64,000 nt of DNA from Toxorhynchites rutilus septentrionalis (Eukaryota; Arthropoda; Insecta; Diptera; Culicidae). How positions within the stretch are numbered: the first letter of the stretch is position 1; every line of letters begins with the position of its first letter. The stretch covers positions 55,829,205-55,893,204 of the forward strand of contig NC_073745.1 of NCBI RefSeq assembly GCF_029784135.1, written 5' to 3'. The position numbers and the translations under genes are program-made. The notes under the pieces were generated by a model. The model did no database searches and was not told the DNA's origin. It was given only the letters and a program-made list of their open reading frames with translations. Below, piece by piece: positions 10,637 to 20,916 of this stretch.

Positions 10637-11353
10637 GGCTGCTTGGGTTGGTTTGTTGATGTGTTGTGATGGGAACCGATGTGGTGTACGGTTTGAATGA
10701 GAATGATCGTTACGGAAGGAAGGAAGGTATTGTATTATAGAGACTTTAAACTTTTGCAGTTCATTCGTCTCTAGCCTTGAGAAAGGCCCTTTGAAAACTC
10801 TACTCTATTCTACTCCAGCGCTACCACCTCCGCCCTCTTGCCTTGAGAAAGGCACTCGAACCCTCGCCGTCCAGCCCGTCCAGCAACGATGTTGTCCAGT
10901 CGGTGTCCACACAAAGAATGATCGTTACGGCAGCGGAGCGGGGATTTTTAAGCTGACTGGCTGGCTCGAGAATTACGCATGTGTGAGACTGCGACCAATG
11001 TTTCGTTAATTTTTTTCTTTTTCCTTCCCAATCGTGCTTCATTCTATTTCGCTGCTGCTCTGGTTGCCCGTTTTGGTCGGTACGATTTGAGGAGCACAAA
11101 ATGGACCAATCAAAAATGGGCACATAGGGCATTTTGACAATGCTTGATATTTCACAATTATTCAATTATTTATCTCATGAAAAATGAAATGTTATTCGTT
11201 ATGATAGATGCGTAGATATATTTCCTATCAATTGATGCAAAAACCTTTGCGATCTATTGAGAAATGCTCGAGTTATAAGCGTTCCAAATCTTGCATTTTT
11301 TCCTACTTGTTCAGTGTCTAGATTTCCATTTCACCCCCTATATCTTCCGGTTA

Positions 11354-11369
11354 GACGTAGTCCTACGTC
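11354..11369. repeat. Terminal palindrome of the modular repeat
   Basis: GACGTAGTCCTACGTC is a 16-bp inverted repeat with 7-bp arms. Identical or near-identical copies lie at 11568-11583 (TT centre), 18654-18669, 21638-21653, 22976-22991, 40186-40201, 44138-44153 and, degraded, 7306-7320. It marks the right end of several repeat members. Confidence 0.75.
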
Positions 11370-11372
11370 AAA

Positions 11373-11914
11373 AGGAAGTTCTTCCAGTTTTCATGAATTT
11401 AAACCGTTTAGAGATAAGCGAATAGTAATGTATAGCAAATCTTAGAGAACTTCCGATTTGATTGACATGCAAATCATGAGAATTCGTTCACAGTGAAAAT
11501 AGTTATTAACGTAAACATTATTTCAAAAAAACGTGACCTGTTTTCTGATTTGGCATCCTTCCTGAAAGACGTAGTTCTACGTCAATAAAAGTTAGTCTTT
11601 TCTTGGACGTTTCTATTGATTCTCTCCCAAGTATGCATGATAAACTTCGCTCTACAATTTGTTCTTTAACACCCAACTCCTATCTATTTAAATTTCGCTG
11701 CAATATCACTTTAAACACAATCTAATTAGCCTTCAATTAGAATCATCAAAACTCACAATTTTAAATCCAATATTCCTCTACAGCATACTCGATCACTACG
11801 CGAAGATATTGTTATTATTCATATGCATCAACAACGTTTTATGTGGTTAATTGAAGAATTTTAATTTGGTTCATAGGAGCAATCAAGTTTATTATTTATT
11901 AGTTTTTTTTACTA
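11373..11914. other. AT-rich intervening sequence
   Basis: No gene is seen. A stray copy of the terminal palindrome (GACGTAGTTCTACGTC) at 11568-11583 indicates remains of another modular repeat. Confidence 0.35.
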
Positions 11915-12049
11915 CACTGGAGTCGCTTTTTACGCGGGGGATACGTGCCGCGTAAATTACGAAATCCGAGTTACTTCTTACGTGGTTGATACGTGCCACG
12001 TAAAGAAACCGCGTAAATTCCAAAATCTGCGTAAAAAGCGACTTCAGTG
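11915..12049. mobile_element. 135-bp TA-flanked MITE
   Basis: The inverted ends CACTGGAGTCGCTTTTTACG and (complement of the right end) CACTGAAGTCGCTTTTTACG differ at one base. TA flanks both sides (11913-11914 and 12050-12051). It is a pogo/mariner-like non-autonomous element. Confidence 0.82.
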
Positions 12050-12051
12050 TA

Positions 12052-14690
12052 CTAAAATGTTGCGGATGTCGAAGAGTGAGTATTTACTCGCGAGTATACT
12101 CGTGATGCGATGATTCTCATCACTGATCACTGGTTGAAATAAACGGAACATGAGTTAATCGTGCTTCGTAACTAGAATTGCAATTGCAAGAATCATTAAA
12201 AAATCCATTTTTCAGCACATGGCATACATTGCCCCAAACTGATGATGAATCAATGTATAAAGATGCGAAGAATATTTCTTCTATTTACTCATATTTTACC
12301 TACATTGTTTCTGTATCCTTCTATTTCATCTTCTATATTTGTTATTAATATACAAGAATGTAATCCCTTAATTCGTCTGTTTTGTATATCTACGTTTACA
12401 CTGAATCATGGCTGAAACATGTGCCAGCTCATATACCAAAGCAAGTTTCACAAAAGTTTTTTTTTTGCGAATCAGATTCCACTTGCCGATCACCTGACAA
12501 AACTCTGCCGAGTACAATACAATTCCTTTTCTGTCACCCCAAAGGTAATGCACACCGAAGCCGAAGCTCTGTGAATCGATGGGTTGAGGCAGCGAAGAAT
12601 GGAAAGCAACGAAAGAGAAAAAAAACATCCGAGGGTGCACACATATTGATTGACAATATCGAGAATACATTCATTTTTTTTCGCTTCCTCTGCGACCATA
12701 TTCGCTCTCTCTCCCCTTTGATCGCGCATTATACGCGGGATGTGTGTGTATCGATACAGTTGCATTGCGTTTTTTAAACATTGTTTGCGCTTGCTTTCGT
12801 TAATGTGTGCCTCCTTCTTCTCCGATGTCGGCGGTTCTCGCGGCTGGATGATTCTCATTTAAGTTAGTATCTCCCTAAAACGCAAACGAGCTCTCATCAA
12901 TCCCTGGGGCACGGGTCCATCATTAGTGGCAGGCAGAGCAGTAAGCCGCGGGAAGTGCTAGCGAGCTGGTTGAGCTGGGAGTTAACTGTGCTTATCCCCC
13001 CAATACACGGGTTCACTGAGTTTCGCACTGCTATTACACTGTTAATTGGCGGAATTACCGCGTGTGTGTGAGTGTGTATGTGCGTGCCTGCGGAACGTAA
13101 TTATCCGCCCGAAAGGTAATTGAAGGTTGGGTAATTTCAACGAAAACAATTACACGCGCGTGACAGAGAAGCCAGCATCGAATCTCTGTCGCGCGCGGTG
13201 GGGCCTTCAGCAAAGGGTAGTAACCGTTGCGGTGAAGTTGAGGTGAAGTGAGAGAGAGAGCAAAAGATACACATTTATAATATGCAATATGCACACATAC
13301 CCGGCTTGGGAGAGTAGGTGGAAGGATGATGATGGTGAATGGGTGAATGAAGCCGGGACGAAGACGATGATTATCGTGGGTCCCCGAGCGAGTTCTTCAG
13401 CGGGATCGGTTGGAATGGGAAGTGAGTGGTGAAGTAAATCTGCAAAAGAAGAGCTGACGCGAATAAGCAGCAGGAACGCAAGCAAGAACCAAAGAGGAAT
13501 AATGTTTTAAATTGGGAGCCATTTTAGTGTTTATAGAAAGCACAGTTCACAGTTGTTATTTTTCTCCGCGCTATCTCGCTTCCTCGTCAGTGTGTGTAGT
13601 TTCTGTGTGACCACAACATGCCAAGAACAGGGATCAGTATGCATTATAAACTCTTGTGAGTGCGCGGAATATGAACTGTTACAAGGTGTTGAAGACTTGT
13701 GCCAGAAAGGAAGAACAAAAAAAATGCAGATGACCACAATTGCTGCAGACTTACCTTGGACGCTGCGAAGAACGGTATGTGTGTAACGGGGGGGAGTTAA
13801 ACAAGATTGCCAAGGTTGGTTGGCAAAGCACCCAGTATCCAATGAATTATCGAACGGTGGAAGCGGTCCGAGTTGTAGAATATTGTGTAAATCAAGGTGT
13901 GAAAAGTGACGATTTTTTTCCGTGAGTAACTGATCCGAGAGTATCGAGTAGTTAAAATCAAACAAAAATTAACGAACCACAATGTTTGAACAGTGATATG
14001 CGAAGCGGATAGTGTTTTTCCAAATGGGAGAACACATTAATAATGGATTTGATTATTCTCCGTGAATTGAGTATCGGGTTAAATAGAGGTTGATTAGCAA
14101 GGCGTGCCGTCATCGATGGGCAAATCGGATGGTATATCGTGTTCTCTTATCTTCACGTGCGGGATTTGGAGCAGAATCAACGGAAATAAATCAATTTATA
14201 ATTTATATAATTTATAATTTATGCATTCTATTATTTTACCGTATTTTACATTGAATAGATGAGTGATTAATAGAACTTTATAGAACCATTTTTACTTTAG
14301 AAAATTATTATTATCATTACGAAACTAAATATTATTAATTTATATTGTACTCAGAATGTGATGTTGAAAATTTCGGTCATTAGATTTGCCTAGAGAGGGG
14401 ATCTGTTGCGTTCGATTTCAAAAATTCTTGGCAATTTTTTTTCTATAATGTAGATATAAATGACCTGCCTTCACCTTTTTCATCAGAAATCTGCTCCCTA
14501 ATCATGCTCCAGATCTCGGAATATCAGGTTTTGTAGCTGAAACAATACGAAACAACTTTGCTGAAGATCGTATAACAATACGAGTCGAACTTGTGGAGAT
14601 ATTCGCATATAATCAATTGTGGGAGAAAGGTGTAATATGCCCCCCCCCCCCTCATGAAAATAAGTAAATATAGCTCAAATATTCAGCTTA
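12052..14690. other. Repeat-poor block, possible 5-prime exon region
   Basis: No transposon is recognised. Between about 12480 and 14060 the sequence has GT-rich runs (GTGTGTGTGAGTGTGT near 13065) and is less AT-rich than its surroundings. A TCAGT initiator-like motif lies at 13587-13591. Donor-like GTATGT (13775) and GTGAGT (13921) follow. This would suit an untranslated first exon on the plus strand, but no long open frame or matching acceptor can be shown. A poly-C run lies at 14641-14651. Confidence 0.3.
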
Positions 14691-14800
14691 GGGGCTGTCC
14701 GCATACCACGTGGACAACTTTAGGGGGGTAGGGGGTATCAAAATGTCCACGCTTGTCCACGGAGAGGGGGAGGGGGTATAGACTATATCCACTTGGACAC
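14691..14800 (+). mobile_element. MITE fragment with GGGGCTGTCC end
   Basis: It starts GGGGCTGTCCGCATACCACG and contains AAAATGTCCACGCTTGTCCA, shared with the copy at 22996-23118, which retains the opposite end (GGTATGTGGACAGCCCC). Together the two copies define the inverted ends. This copy is truncated on the right. Confidence 0.68.
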
Positions 14801-15656
14801 GAAGAATAAATATTTTTTCAAATATAATCACCGATACATTCTAAATTAAATGAAAACTGTTCCGTATTCAAGAATTTTAAAACTCCTCCCAACCTGAGTA
14901 TTCCGTAGTTATCAATAAACTGATTAAGTTGCCTGAGAGTACTTCATATATTTTCACTAAATCATTGGACTTTTTCACTGAAATCCATATTCTAAAAAAC
15001 AGGAAGTGGGTTATATCTATGGTATAACCGCAAGGGTGACGTAGGACTATCGTTGATTTAGAGATAATTTGTTCGAAGTTGAATCTAAATCCATCCTGAA
15101 TGAATGAATAAATAAATATTTAGGTGACTTCAAAAACGAGAGTGTTACTTTGAAGACTCAAGGTTTTATGCATCCAATATTGGATACAAAAAACCTTGTT
15201 CTGAAGAATAATCTTCCGAAGCTTTCCTGTTAACTGCACTTGATTGACAAATCACAAAACCAAATGTATGTGGTCGCAGTATTATATGGATAGAAAACAT
15301 TAAAATAAACTCGCTTGAATGTAATTTTCAATTCCAAGGGGAACTGGCAGATTATTTTTCAGCAACGATCATTTCTTTCCAGGTTTCCTCTCGATAACCA
15401 GCAAACGAAAAGAGTTGCGCGCGTGTATGTGTGTGTGTGTGGCGGCTGCTTCTATGTCTTCCCGAGGAACCGTATTTCGATGCTGATACTCTCTTGGTCA
15501 CCTTCTCTTCTCCTTCTGATCGATCGGCTTTTCTGCGCTCCCTCACAGTTAAAACAAACTGATTGCATTTCAGGTCAGGTCAAGCCAGGTAATGAATACC
15601 TTGATCCCTCGCCGTTCAGCTCGTTCAGTAACGATGTTGTCTTGTCGATGTCCTCA

Positions 15657-15806
15657 GGCGTCGTGCACAAATTACGTAACGCAAAAATCCGGATTTTGAA
15701 CCTCCCCCCCCTTTCGTAACGCAATTTCCTATCTCTAATAAACAGAAAGTAACGCAACATCTAACCCCTCCCCCCTTATCGCGTTACGTAATTTGTGCAC
15801 GACGCC
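15657..15806. mobile_element. 150-bp MITE with TCA duplication
   Basis: The ends GGCGTCGTGCACAAATTACG and CGTAATTTGTGCACGACGCC are inverted repeats. TCA lies at 15654-15656 and 15807-15809. It is the same family as 7100-7242 and is inserted in the H3-carrying repeat. Confidence 0.85.
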
Positions 15807-16341
15807 TCACGAAAAATGAATCGGTTTCACCACCACAATATCATTTCAGTATGCTTTTCGTGCGTGATTGAATCGAGAGAAGGTGTGGTTTACGATGGCA
15901 ATTTGGAAGGCAAACTAGAGGAGAATGAACTCTCTGAGTATGAAAATTTCGGCGACTGAGCAATAATCGATTGAAAATTATATAATTTTGGCGATACGAA
16001 ACATTTTCCGTTTTTCATGTTATGCATCCAATATTGGATACGAAAATATCCTACTGATGGGAAAGAATAATCTTCAGAAACTTTCCAGCTAATTACACTT
16101 GATTGAAAAATTACGAAATCAAATGTATTTGGTCGCTGTGTTCGCCATATAATTACAAAACATTAAAATAAACTCTTTCGCATGGATGTATTCTACAATT
16201 CCCAGGGAACTGGCAGATTATTTTTCAGCAACGATTAGATCTTTCCGGAATTTTCTCGATGCTATATGGCATCCAAACGAAAATTCTCATTTCAGTTCGG
16301 CCTGCAACAAACTTTTCTGAACTCTAATCCATCAGATTTGG

Positions 16342-16357
16342 AGCCCTGAAAAGGGCC
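16342..16357 (-). promoter_or_regulatory. Histone 3-prime stem-loop (H3 copy 1)
   Basis: The minus strand reads GGCCCTTTTCAGGGCT, a 6-bp stem with TTTC loop, 18 bp past the H3 stop position. Confidence 0.82.
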
Positions 16358-16374
16358 GTTGATTATATGCTAAG

Positions 16375-16739
16375 CTAATATAGCACCCTCTCCTTGGATT
16401 CGACGGGCCAGCTGAATGTCCTTGGGCATGATGTGACGCGTTTTGCATGGATAGCACACAAATTGGTATCTTCGAATAAGCCTCCTGCAGCGTCATAACC
16501 GCGGAACTTTGGAAGCGCAAGTCGGTTTTGAAGTCCTGAGCAATTCCACGAACCAAAAGCTGCAAAGGTAGCTTGCGGATCAGCAATTCGGCCGACTTCC
16601 GATAGCGATGAATTTCACGCAAAGTTCCCGGTCGATAGCGATGTGGCTTCTTCACCTATCCTGCGGCTGGTGCGCTTCGTGTGCCTTACCACTGAAAGAC
16701 TAACCTGCTATCTGCTTGGTCCCAAACAAACGAGTCGTC
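16375..16739 (-). pseudogene. Histone H3 pseudogene 1
   Basis: H3 is a core nucleosome protein. On the minus strand, TKQIAG followed by a stop and SFSGKA matches the N-terminal TKQTARKSTGGKA. In the longest frame [10 protein letters not shown] then LREI, then [20 protein letters not shown] and [13 protein letters not shown] follow (the canonical chain from residue 36 to about 97). An in-frame loss of two residues occurs after RPGT. After LQEA a deletion removes the SEAYLVGLF segment, and small shifts put [14 protein letters not shown] and [10 protein letters not shown] in other frames. A stem-loop follows at 16342-16357 and a TATA-like TTATAAAA lies upstream near 16790. It cannot encode H3. 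The chain is otherwise highly conserved, so the loss is not very ancient. Confidence 0.93.
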
Positions 16740-17216
16740 ACGGTGCGAGAGTAGAGTAAGAAATGAACGAAAGCAAAGGAAGCGTCATTTTATAACCTGT
16801 TTTCGAAGCTATCATTAAGCTATTGAAACAATTTTCCGACTCAATAAATAGCAATCATATAACTCTTGGACATTTTATCTTTTGTATGAAATGATTATCA
16901 CTGTTCCGTTGATCCGAAGCAGAATGAATCACGCTTAAAGAAGAAATGGATTTTTTCTTGGAATTTACTCAGCAAAAATAATGCCCTTTCCCAACACTTA
17001 AAAACGACAAACGGTAAACAGTTTCATCAAAGTGATTTCTTCGATATGGGGATATATTCACTACATCATGTCATGTATTTCATATTCTTCATTAAGAAAT
17101 CCATATCCATGGCACCTATCGGTAACGAATTATTATCGAAACCACGATTTTCGCTAAATGCTCCTTTCAGTTCGGCCTGTAAAAAACTTTTCTGTACTCT
17201 AATCCATCAAATTTGG

Positions 17217-17232
17217 AGCCCTGAAAAGGGCT
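17217..17232 (-). promoter_or_regulatory. Histone 3-prime stem-loop (H3 copy 2)
   Basis: The minus strand reads AGCCCTTTTCAGGGCT, a perfect 6-bp stem with TTTC loop, just past the H3 stop position. Confidence 0.82.
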
Positions 17233-17249
17233 GTTGATTATATGCTAAG

Positions 17250-17585
17250 CTAATATAGCACGCTCTCCTCGGATACGATGGGCCAGCTGGATGTCCTTGG
17301 GCATGATGTGACGCGTTTTGCATGGATAGCACACAAATTGGTATCTTCGAATAAGCCTCCTGCAGCGTCATAACCGCGGAACTTTGGAAGCGCAAGTCGG
17401 TTTTGAAGTCCTGAGCAATTCCACGAACCATATGCTGCAAAGGTAGCTTGCGGATCAGCAATACGGTCGACTTCCGATAGCGACGAATTTCATGCGAAGT
17501 TCCCGGTCGATAGCGATGTGGCTTCTTCACGTTTCCTGCGGCTGGTGTGCTTATCCGAGCTGCTTTCGTGGTGCCTTACCACCAT
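17250..17585 (-). pseudogene. Histone H3 pseudogene 2
   Basis: The minus strand gives GKAPRKQL, a deletion, then [20 protein letters not shown] and [20 protein letters not shown]. It shares with copy 1 the two-residue loss after RPGT and the deletion after LQEA, so the two are duplicates of one defective gene. It differs at scattered bases and lacks the extreme N terminus. The flanking 60-70 bp on the 3-prime side also match copy 1, confirming segmental duplication. It is non-functional. Confidence 0.92.
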
Positions 17586-18411
17586 GTGGTATGAATCACA
17601 TTATTTGAATGATAGAATGAAGAAGTTTTCTGCCAATTTCCTTCAACCTCCAAACGTATCTTTCTCCCGTTTGTCGTTTTCGCGTTCGCTAATCCTTTCT
17701 CACAACACCCATTTCTCGTTTGAGAAATTGTTGAGTAAACATTGTTTGCCAGTGCGCGTAGAGCGGGAATTCCTAAAGATTCATTGCACCTCTAATAAAT
17801 TGCCGAAAGACGTGGTCTTACGTTGATCGCACTTGATTGAAAAAATCCAAAACGAAATGTATTTGGTTGCAGCATTATATGACTAGAAAGCAAATAATCG
17901 CTCGAAAATGACTTGATTTTCGCGATGTGAAACATTTTCCGTTTTTCATGTTATGCATCCAATATTGGATACGAAAATTTCCACTGATGGGGAAAAAAAA
18001 TATTCAGCAGCTTTCCTGTTAATTGCGATTGATTGAAAAATAACAAAACCAAATGTATTTGGTTGCAGTGTTATATGGATAGAAAACATTAAAATAAACT
18101 CTTTCGCATGAATGTATTTTTCAATTTCCAGGGGAACTGGCAGATTATTTTTCAGCAACGATGATAGCAACGAGAATTCCGCGCGTGTATGTGTGTGTGT
18201 GTGTGTGGCGGCTGCTCCGATGTTTCAAGCGGAACCGTGGCATCACTCTCCTCCTGATGGATTCCCTTTTGGCCTTAGGTGCACAAACAGGCTCTTGGTG
18301 ACACCGTTCATCAGCGTTTTCATGATAAACGAAATTAGCATCACAACAACAGCGACAACATGCTCCAATCGCTGTTCAATTATAACTGAGTGGGTTTACG
18401 AGCGGCGCTCG

Positions 18412-18428
18412 CTTATATACCGATTGGT
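18412..18428 (-). promoter_or_regulatory. CCAAT and TATA boxes of an unassigned histone-like promoter
   Basis: The minus strand reads ACCAATCGGTATATAAGCGAG: a CCAAT box with its pentamer 6 bp before TATATAAG. The same arrangement is at 39944-39960. About 85 bp downstream (minus strand) an ATG opens a short frame (MKTLMNGVTKSL) that I cannot identify. Confidence 0.5.
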
Positions 18429-18785
18429 GATTTCAATAGCCTGTTTTGAAAGCAATTTTAAGACTATTGAAACAAGTTTTTGGATCAAAAAGTAACAAGT
18501 ATATGACGCGTAGACATTTTATCTTTCGAATCAAGTGTGTATCATACCATTTCGTTCAGTTGTTTAAGAGCTATTAACGCTCAAAATCTCGGTCTCCAGC
18601 GTAACGCTTTCGTTCACGAAACTTTGGTTTTACACCCCGGTATAGAAATGAAAGACGTAGTCCTACGTCAAAAAAAACTCACGTAAACTCCAATGTAACA
18701 TTTTCGTCAACTCAAGAAGTCCCGAACATTATTCCGCGAATGTCTTAAAAGCTATCGTTCATTATCGCTACTTTCACCATTAGCA

Positions 18786-19075
18786 GTCAAGAATAACTCT
18801 GAAAAACCAATCGTTACTGTTGTTCCGTGATTTGAGGTTAAAGTTGAAGCCTCGGAACGAAAAATGTTACATTGGACGTTTTAACTGCTCGCGTTTGCAC
18901 ATTGCTCTTATTACGTTGCACGACAAAAATTTGAAACTAACTACTAAACGACAATCAAAATATCAGCATTTTGTTCTAAAAACAGATTATCATTATGCAT
19001 TAACTCGATTTGTTTACATTTGTTGCTTAGGACCTTTTCAAAAGTTACGCGAGAATTCCACAATGGTTAAGTTTT
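18786..19075 (-). repeat. Dispersed repeat, inverted relative of 2225-2625
   Basis: Shared blocks include AACTCGATTTGTTTACATTT, CTTTTCAAAAGTTACGCGAG and CTCTGAAAAACCAATCGTTA. No coding capacity is evident. Confidence 0.5.
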
Positions 19076-20090
19076 CATGATATTACGAATATGTTTTATT
19101 CATCAAATATAATTTTCTATAGATTTTTTCTAACTCGAGAACAGTTAGTGTTAGAATAAAAATGTCTGTATAGTTTTGCATGCAGAATTACGTGTAAAAT
19201 CAATTTTTTGTATGAATTTTCTCGAAAAGTTACAATTTTTCAATGTATTGGAATCTCATCAATTCCTAGGATTTAATATTTACATTTACGTAAGATAATC
19301 CATGCACCACTAGTCGTCATAATTTCCTATAATCCTTTTATCTCTCCACGCTAATAACCTTTTGTTTACATCAAGTACCATTATCTATTATCCATAAAAA
19401 CTGCGTATTAATTCGTGATCAAATTCACTAGACATTAAAATTCGTACAAAAGAAGTGTAAATTATTGCATGTGGTTGGATAAAGTATTCCGTATGATTCC
19501 TTGCTGTGGTGGCTGAGAGCAGACATACGACCGCAAAGGGTTAATGAATTGCAGAATGATCGATAAGGATTTAAAAAATAATAAAATATTTTAATACGCT
19601 TTCAATATCCTTTGAAAATTCTCCGAACTATGGCGGAATAGGTATCGTATTGTGCTACCGACTAAAGGTGAATCGGAGATCCAGAGCGAAGATGAATCGG
19701 TTTTTGATGTGGTCAATCATATTCCGGAGTGGGCAAAGATCTGCACTCAACAAAAAAAAGGACCAGAATGCGGCATCGAAAATTTTGAAAGGGTTTTGGA
19801 ACGCTGTAATTCTGTCATAAAACGACATATTTGTCAAAGCAATAACTGGGTCTTGTATAGAACATTTCAAAACTGCCCGTCGATTTGCTATGCGATCGTT
19901 ATGTCATTAAATATGCATAATCCAAAAAGAAAGGATAATTTCTCATCCGATTTCCAGATGGAATAAGTACACTTCTGAAATGAAGCTGAGAACTCAAATC
20001 AACATTATTGTATATATGTATTATATGTGATATCAACACATTTCATTGCAAGTGTTGAAAAAATCCTAAACTCAAATTGCATTTGAAAAT
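19076..20090. other. AT-rich sequence with one unrecognised frame
   Basis: A frame at 19652-19966 (104 codons; contains ESEIQSEDESVFD and HIPEWAKICTQQ) has an acidic, transposase-N-terminus feel, but I cannot assign a family. A stretch around 19420-19555 (GGTGGCTGAGAGCAGACA) is repeated inverted at 45610-45760. Nothing else is seen. Confidence 0.25.
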
Positions 20091-20093
20091 AAT

Positions 20094-20206
20094 TTTAAAC
20101 CCACTTATTTTTATTCGATTGGCGTTTGCAATCACAATTAATAAAGCTCAAGATCAATCTTTGAAGTTGTGTAGTTTATATTCAGGGTACAACTAGCAAA
20201 ATTTGA
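20094..20206 (+). pseudogene. PIF1/Helitron helicase C-terminal remnant
   Basis: One frame reads RLAFAITINKAQDQSLKLC, matching the conserved late motif (usually FAMTINKAQGQSL) of PIF1-like helicases, which include the helicase domain of Helitron Rep-Hel proteins. It ends in a stop after SLYSGYN. About 35 residues are recognisable and nothing upstream can be joined to it. It is a short relict of a helicase of more than 1000 residues, most simply of a Helitron. A cellular PIF1 origin is less likely but not excluded. Confidence 0.6.
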
Positions 20207-20444
20207 AATCAAATAAACTTAAATAGAATTCAGGCGCAATTCAGTTATGTTCTTAATTATTAAAAAAAAAAGTCGGGTGGGTAATGTTGGGGACATAACC
20301 GGAGTGACGTAGGACTATACAAAGGGGACAGTTTTTGTTAAATATATATTTTAAATATATTTATTTTCTTCTCCTACGTGAATACCTACCTATCCACCTG
20401 AAAAATAGATTAGATTACTGTTTACTCTTTATGAACATGTTGGT

Positions 20445-20460
20445 GGTTCTGAAAAGAACC
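20445..20460 (-). promoter_or_regulatory. Histone 3-prime stem-loop
   Basis: The minus strand reads GGTTCTTTTCAGAACC, identical to the stem-loop at 8864-8879, and lies downstream of H2A pseudogene 3. Confidence 0.78.
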
Positions 20461-20639
20461 TTTGGTGTTGTGTTTTTGTTATCACTCGATATTCCCATCT
20501 TGTTCGGTTAAACCTTCCTGTTTAGCTATTGCGTTTTCCACTCGCCACAGCTTTCACAGTTCTGGATTTGCTACCAAAGCAGATTGTATAAAGAACAAAC
20601 TTTTTTCTTCTGCTACCTGATGCCGTTTTGCGATTGCGT

Positions 20640-20916
20640 TTGCCACTCGCCACTCGCTGCAACTGCCTGTTGTCTTGATGTCCACCGAACCGGATGTGTT
20701 CTGTTCCGAATGCGGGTTTTCTTATCGTCGCGAGCAGCTTTGCCAGCTAACTCGATCACTTCGGCGGCCGAAACTATATAACGCCGGCTAGGTGGACTGG
20801 TGCACTGGTACTAACGCGCTCGGCCTAGCTACCCTTGCGGAGAACTCCAGACCAACACGGTTCGAGCGGGATTTTGCCTTTTCCTTCACTTTTCCTCCTT
20901 TGCCATGTCCAGACAT
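20640..20916 (-). pseudogene. Histone H2A pseudogene 3
   Basis: The minus-strand ATG at 20916-20914 starts MSGHGKGGKVKEKAKSRSNR (the GGG codon changed to GAG-like). The same deletion as in copy 2 removes PVGRIHRLL. AEVIELAGKAARDDKKTRI-type sequence follows in another frame. The copy is nearly identical to 10360-10636 over its length, and the flanking promoter side (20917-21000) matches too, including a GGAAGGAAGGAAGG expansion near 20996. It has no coding potential for a full histone. Confidence 0.87.

Larger units (their letters stand above)
8683..11372. mobile_element. Modular repeat carrying two H2A pseudogenes (long form)
   Basis: The left end reads GACGGGTGGGTAATGTCGGG, then CATAACCGGAGTGACGTAGG. 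The right end is TTCCGGTTAGACGTAGTCCTACGTC at 11345-11369. The same ends bound the shorter copy at 20266-21657. Between them lie two H2A pseudogenes on the minus strand, histone 3-prime stem-loops, a TATA box and a direct duplication of about 157 bp (8889-9045 and 9633-9790). No transposase is present. The class is unknown. The shared left end, shared right end and multiple dispersed copies argue for a mobile or amplified unit rather than a histone cluster. Confidence 0.65.
15004..18672. mobile_element. Modular repeat carrying two H3 pseudogenes
   Basis: The left end is GGGTTATATCTATGGTATAA then CCGCAAGGGTGACGTAGGAC. The right end is CCCCGGTATAGAAATGAAAG followed by GACGTAGTCCTACGTC. Three subunits start with TTATGCATCCAATATTGGAT at about 15168, 16020 and 17951, so the interior is tandemly duplicated. 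H3 remnants lie in the second subunit. A relative lacking the H3 part is at 39153-40203. A MITE is inserted at 15657-15806. No transposase is found. Confidence 0.65.

Noticed and set aside
8864..20916. A functional histone gene cluster
   Set aside because: All histone frames have stops, frameshifts or internal deletions, and the units have repeat ends found elsewhere without histone sequence.
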